A stretch of DNA of 64,000 bases, from the NCBI GenBank assembly GCA_964019135.1, contig OZ025265.1, positions 1,550,001 to 1,614,000 of the forward strand, written 5' to 3'. This document shows positions 60,616 through 64,000 of this stretch, piece by piece. Each line of letters starts with the position of its first letter. Position 1 is the first letter of the stretch. Under the pieces are notes generated by a model that worked only from the letters and a program-made list of their open reading frames with translations, made no database searches and had not been told where the DNA came from. The position numbers were made by a program, and so were the translations under genes. The stretch is from Arenicola marina (Eukaryota; Annelida; Polychaeta; Arenicolidae).

Positions 60616-60819
60616 GAGTTATTGCCAGATTCAGCGAGATGGTGGTTGTGAGTTATTGCCAGATTCAGCGAGATGGTGGTTGTGAATTATTGCCAGACTC
60701 AGCGAGATGGTGGTTGTGAGTTATTGCCAGATTCAGCGAGATGGTGGTTGTGAGTTATTGCCAGATTCAGCGAGATGGTGGTTGTGAGTTATTGCCAGAT
60801 TCAGCGAGATGGTGGTTGT
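60616..60819 (+). repeat. 34-bp minisatellite expanded from a retrotransposon pol segment
   Basis: GAGTTATTGCCAGATTCAGC / GAGATGGTGGTTGT repeats exactly six times (60616, 60650, 60684, 60718, 60752, 60786), nearly identical. In its last copy one frame (60784-60822) reads VSYCQIQRDGGCE and continues directly into VRRNRRDLK. That resembles the gypsy-type integrase/pol C-terminus, where a (S/T)Y.V....G....RRNRRHL stretch is common. So the array seems to be an amplified slice of that coding sequence. As 34 is not a multiple of three, the expansion breaks the frame. Confidence 0.9.
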
Positions 60820-61020
60820 GAAGTGCGCCGTAACAGACGAGATTTGAAATCCAAGTTCTGAAAAACAAGATACTGCTGAATTCTCACAACCCGAAGGTGC
60901 CGGCGAGATTTTGACACCAGCAACCAGCAGTAAACATCAACCGTCAACTTCAGGTCCAACTTCCCCCCATCCTGAGACGGTCAGAACGAGTTAGACAACC
61001 CCCACAGAGATTCCACGATG
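60784..61020 (+). pseudogene. Ty3/gypsy-like pol C-terminal remnant, frameshifted
   Basis: Frame 1 (60784-60858) gives a SY...G.E.RRNRRDLK segment and then a stop at 60859. About the same point the reading shifts by one base, and another frame (60848-60991) stays open, reading NPSSEKQ..., then a P/S/T-rich stretch, HPETVRTS and a stop at 60992. A charged RRNRR motif followed by a proline/serine/threonine linker near the 3' end is typical of the pol C-terminus in Metaviridae-type elements. No protease, RT, RNase H or integrase core remains upstream. It is a dead fragment with at least one frameshift; assignment below gypsy-like is not possible. Confidence 0.6.
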
Positions 61021-61209
61021 AATAATGTAGTTGAGTGGACGGTTAAGGTTCACTATAGGAGTGAAGTGGTGGTAATCTTTCCTCCTTAGCCCGTTATACA
61101 CGCATATATCTATGTATATATATTTTCCATATGATTGATTAAATAGCCAATTGGTATTTTGTGTATTAACGAAGTTAATTTTAATTATTAGTGTGACTAA
61201 ACCCTTCTC

Positions 61210-61222
61210 AAAGAAAGGGAGG
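61210..61222 (+). other. Candidate polypurine tract of the gypsy-like remnant
   Basis: AAAGAAAGGGAGG, pure purine, sits directly before TGTTGTC. This is the expected position and form of the plus-strand primer site of an LTR retrotransposon, about 220 bp after the pol remnant. Confidence 0.55.
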
Positions 61223-61480
61223 TGTTGTCTTATTACCCTAGTTTTCGGTCAGTAGTCAAGATCCAATAGGTGGTGCTTTGACCTGTTGTATAATATTTGT
61301 TACCGCTTTGTCTCGGCCCTCTTTGCAATACATCCAGCGAACTGGAAAATGTAGTTTGTACTTATTACCAAACTTATATAACACATGCAAAGCTACTTGC
61401 AATATTCAAGATGAAATCTTCATCTGTAGTAACTTGTGAGCTGGTATTTGGCCTGCAGTGTGCAGTCAATCCATGCTGTG
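61223..61480 (+). mobile_element. Probable 3' LTR of gypsy-like element (right end uncertain)
   Basis: Begins TGTTGTCTTATTACCCTAG immediately after the purine tract; TG is the canonical LTR start. AATAGGTGGTGCTTTGACC and TTGTATAATATTTG are compatible with LTR regulatory sequence. No second LTR is visible in the window to fix the end, so the right border is a guess; an ending in CA with a target duplication was not found. Confidence 0.42.
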
Positions 61481-61637
61481 CCCCGTGAATGGCCGTGTCG
61501 TTATGACCGGGGGCTGCGGGGCTTTTTCATGGGTTAGCAGAGCTTATTTCTTGTGCAGTAATTAACGTATGGGTGAAACCAGTTAATTGTTCCTTTTAAA
61601 AGATTAAGTCCGCTATCCGTTGGTGAAAAGAAAAATG
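61481..61637. other. Spacer, nothing recognised
   Basis: Possibly still retrotransposon sequence; no motif seen. Confidence 0.3.
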
Positions 61638-61803
61638 AATTATTTCTATTGCGCGATAAATTATGAACAATTTTATGGGTGGTAAAAAAAATTGCGATAT
61701 TAGGAATCCGGGTTCTTTAAAATAAATTATTTCTATTGCGTGATTAATTATGAAAATTTTTATGGGTGGTATAAAACTGACGATATTAGGAACCCGGGTT
61801 CTT
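61638..61803. repeat. 87-bp direct duplication
   Basis: AATTATTTCTATTGCG at 61638 and 61725, each followed by (C/T)GAT(A/T)AATTATGAA, TTTTATGGGTGGTA, CGATATTAGGAA and CCGGGTTCTT. Two copies at roughly 88 percent identity. Confidence 0.9.
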
Positions 61804-61875
61804 AATATCGTCACAACGGGTCCAAATATCGTCACAACGGGTCCAAATATCGTCACAACGGGTCCAAATATCGTC
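61804..61875. repeat. 21-bp minisatellite, about 3.4 copies
   Basis: AATATCGTCACAACGGGTCC (+A) starts at 61804, 61825, 61846 and 61867 (partial). Identical copies directly abut the 87-bp duplication, whose end also reads into AATATCGTC. Confidence 0.93.
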
Positions 61876-62659
61876 AGGGAGACCTATTATCGTCATACCC
61901 TAAAAACCATGGTGATTATTAAACTTAAAATGTTGATTGTTAAACTTAAACGGCAAACTAAGCGAAAACTGCAAGAATTTAGACCAGACATGTTTCACAG
62001 GTAATTATTTCGACATCCGATCTCACGGCTGACGATTTATGACGGTTCAAATTTACTGTAAATTATCCTAGTAAATGTAAATTAATGCCGGTATCTGTCA
62101 ATACAAATTTTGCATGCCAGACAACTTGTATTTCTGTAACATATGGCCAACGCTGTCTGGAATTCTAATAAAGAACCCTTACTTGTTCTGCAACACGAGG
62201 AACGTGTGCATGATAAAGCATATAATATACAACTACGATGTCTGACTACCCACACTTTTTTCCTCCTACGCAACCTTGCCTTACGTTTTTAAAGGAGACA
62301 GGGCGGGGCCACTTAAAGAAGTAATTGCTTAACAATTATAGTGACCGCAAAGGCGTAGGAAAAGAAGTAAATCAAAGGTTTCTAGGAGGAGAAAGTGGCA
62401 AGAGATAAACCCGGGGGAGGGGGGGGGGGGGTACCCCACATTGCATCGTTTAGGAAGGCACTTATATATATCTGAAACTAAAAAGTTACTGCCTCATATA
62501 TTCATAACCTCCGTCAATAGAAATGGCGATCGAGGCAGAGTGTTAAGCTATGCATTTGCCCCCAGATGACGTCTTACCACAGGCCGCGTGGTATGAGCTT
62601 TTCGTCGATATGACGTTTTGGGTCCTAAAGTATGTCTTAAATGTTGGCCCCAGTCTTCC
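61876..62659. other. Mostly unique sequence with a G12-13 tract
   Basis: CCCGGGGGAGGGG followed by a long G run and TACCCC at 62410-62435. Otherwise no recognised feature. Confidence 0.4.
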
Positions 62660-63875
62660 ATCTCCATCGCTGTCGACCTTTTCCGTCCCTCCCCTTGCAG
62701 CGTCCTCTCTTCCAATCACACTGCTGTCACCCTCTTCGGTCCCTTCTCTTCTTATGTCCAATAACCAACTACACCGTTTTTACTATTCCGGTACCTCCCC
62801 TTCTAGCACCCAGTCTTCTAATTACACTGCTGTCATCCTTCCTGGTACCTCCCCTTCCTACGCCGTGTCGTTAACTACACCGCTGTCACCTTTCCGGCAC
62901 CTCCCCTTCCTGCCCACAGTCTTTTAACTACACCGCTGTCACCTTTCCGGTGCCTCCCCTTCCTGCCCACAGTCTTTTAACTACACCGCTGTCACCTTTC
63001 CGGCACCTCCCCTTCCTGCCCACAGTCTTTTAACTACACCGCTGTCACCTTTCCGGTGCCTCCCCTTCCTGCCCACAGTCTTTTAACTACACCGCTGTCA
63101 CATTTCCGGTACCTCCCCTTCCTGCACACAGTCTTCAAACTACACCGCTGTCACTTTTTCCGGTACCTCCTCTTTCTGCGCCCTCCATTCTAACTTCACC
63201 GCTCTCACCTTTCCGGTACCTCCCATTCCTGCGCCTTGTCTCCAGCTACACCGCTCTCACCTTTCCGGTACCTCCCCTTCCTGCGCCCTCCATTCTAACT
63301 TCAATGTTGTCACCGTTCAGGTACCTTCCCTTCCTGCGCCCTCCATTCTAACTTCACCGCTGTTACCTCCTCGGTACCTCCCGTTCCTGCGCCCTCCATT
63401 CTAACTTCACCGCTGTCACCTCCTCGGTACCTCCCCTTCCTGCGCCCTCCATTCTAACTTCACCGCTGTTACCTCCTCGGTACCTCCCCTTCCTGCGCCC
63501 TCCATTCTAACTTCACCGCTGCCACCTCCTCGGTACCTCCCCTTCCTGCGCTCTCCATTCTAACTTCACCGCTGTCACCTCCTCGGTACCTCCCCTTCCT
63601 GCGCCCTCCATTCTAACTTCACCGCTGTCACCTCCTCGGTACCTCCCCTTCCTGCGCCCTCCATTCTAACTTCACCGCTGTTACCTCCTCGGTACCTCCC
63701 CTTCCTGCGCCCTCCATTCTAACTTCACCGCTGCCACCTCCTCGGTACCTCCCCTTCCTGCGCCCTCCATTCTAACTTCACCGCTGCCACCTCCTCGGTA
63801 CCTCCCCTTCCTGCGCCCTCCATTCTAACTTCACCGCTGCCACCTCCTCGGTACCTCCCCTTCCTGCGCCTTGCC
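62660..63875. repeat. 53-bp minisatellite, about 20 copies
   Basis: Unit CCGCTGTCACCTCCTCGGTA / CCTCCCCTTCCTGCGCCCTC / CATTCTAACTTCA, 53 bp (units start at 63781 and 63834). An older subtype with CACCTTTCCGG(T/C) and TGCCCACAGTCTTTTAACTA fills about 62870-63120, and 62660-62870 holds irregular relatives. From 63350 rightward copies are nearly identical, so the array is youngest there. Confidence 0.96.
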
Positions 63876-64000
63876 TCCAACTTCCCTTCCTGATGCATAC
63901 ACCAAATATATCAATGTATACGAGAACATTACTCTTGTTATAGATTTGCGAAGAATACACATGGACATTAAAACGTATTTTCTCAAGCGTATTGAGACCT
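63876..64000. other. Unique sequence to window end
   Basis: Nothing recognised in the last 125 bp. Confidence 0.4.

Overview
This looks like nuclear DNA from an animal, most likely a marine invertebrate. There is no dense operon-style gene layout, tandem arrays occupy about half the window, tRNA-derived SINE pieces and a decayed LTR-retrotransposon end are present, and CpG is not obviously depleted. I cannot name the species. Amphioxus and molluscs are the kinds of genomes where such minisatellite-rich DNA with tRNA-SINEs would not surprise me, but that is inference.

Layout. 1-4988 is a 21-bp, almost purely pyrimidine minisatellite. 5000-6827 is mixed sequence with a dispersed repeat and a tRNA-like piece. 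6828-25479 is one very long 44-bp array (about 420 copies) with 42-bp variants and a 2156-bp higher-order period. It is followed by three 70-bp units and a 7/14-bp array (25481-26310). 26.3-42.0 kb is mostly unique, AT-leaning sequence with short minisatellites (30, 16, 32 and 26 bp), SINE fragments, dispersed repeat copies and poly-C/G tracts. 42042-44579 is a 60/62-bp array that ends directly on a SINE tail. 44.7-47.7 kb holds a CpG-rich segment, a C-rich segment, several dispersed repeats and a near-perfect foldback element. 48.2-50.7 kb has AT-rich, 28-bp, 18-bp and 25-bp arrays. 53.4-55.8 kb is pyrimidine-rich and then a GC-rich 30-bp array with a 504-bp higher-order repeat. 55.9-59.9 kb is a 50/54-bp array with a 528-bp higher-order repeat. 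60-64 kb has two different 34-bp arrays, the C-terminal remnant of a Ty3/gypsy-like pol with a polypurine tract and probable LTR, an 87-bp duplication, a 21-bp array and a 53-bp array.

Genes. I found no protein-coding gene or intact tRNA/rRNA gene that I can support. The longest open frames lie inside arrays whose period is a multiple of three (21 bp, 30 bp), or inside arrays whose units simply carry few stops, and are often open in several frames or on both strands. The only coding-like sequence I trust is the broken retrotransposon pol end near 60.8-61.0 kb. The window is best read as a minisatellite-rich intergenic or subtelomere-like region colonised by SINEs, MITE-like elements and retrotransposon debris.
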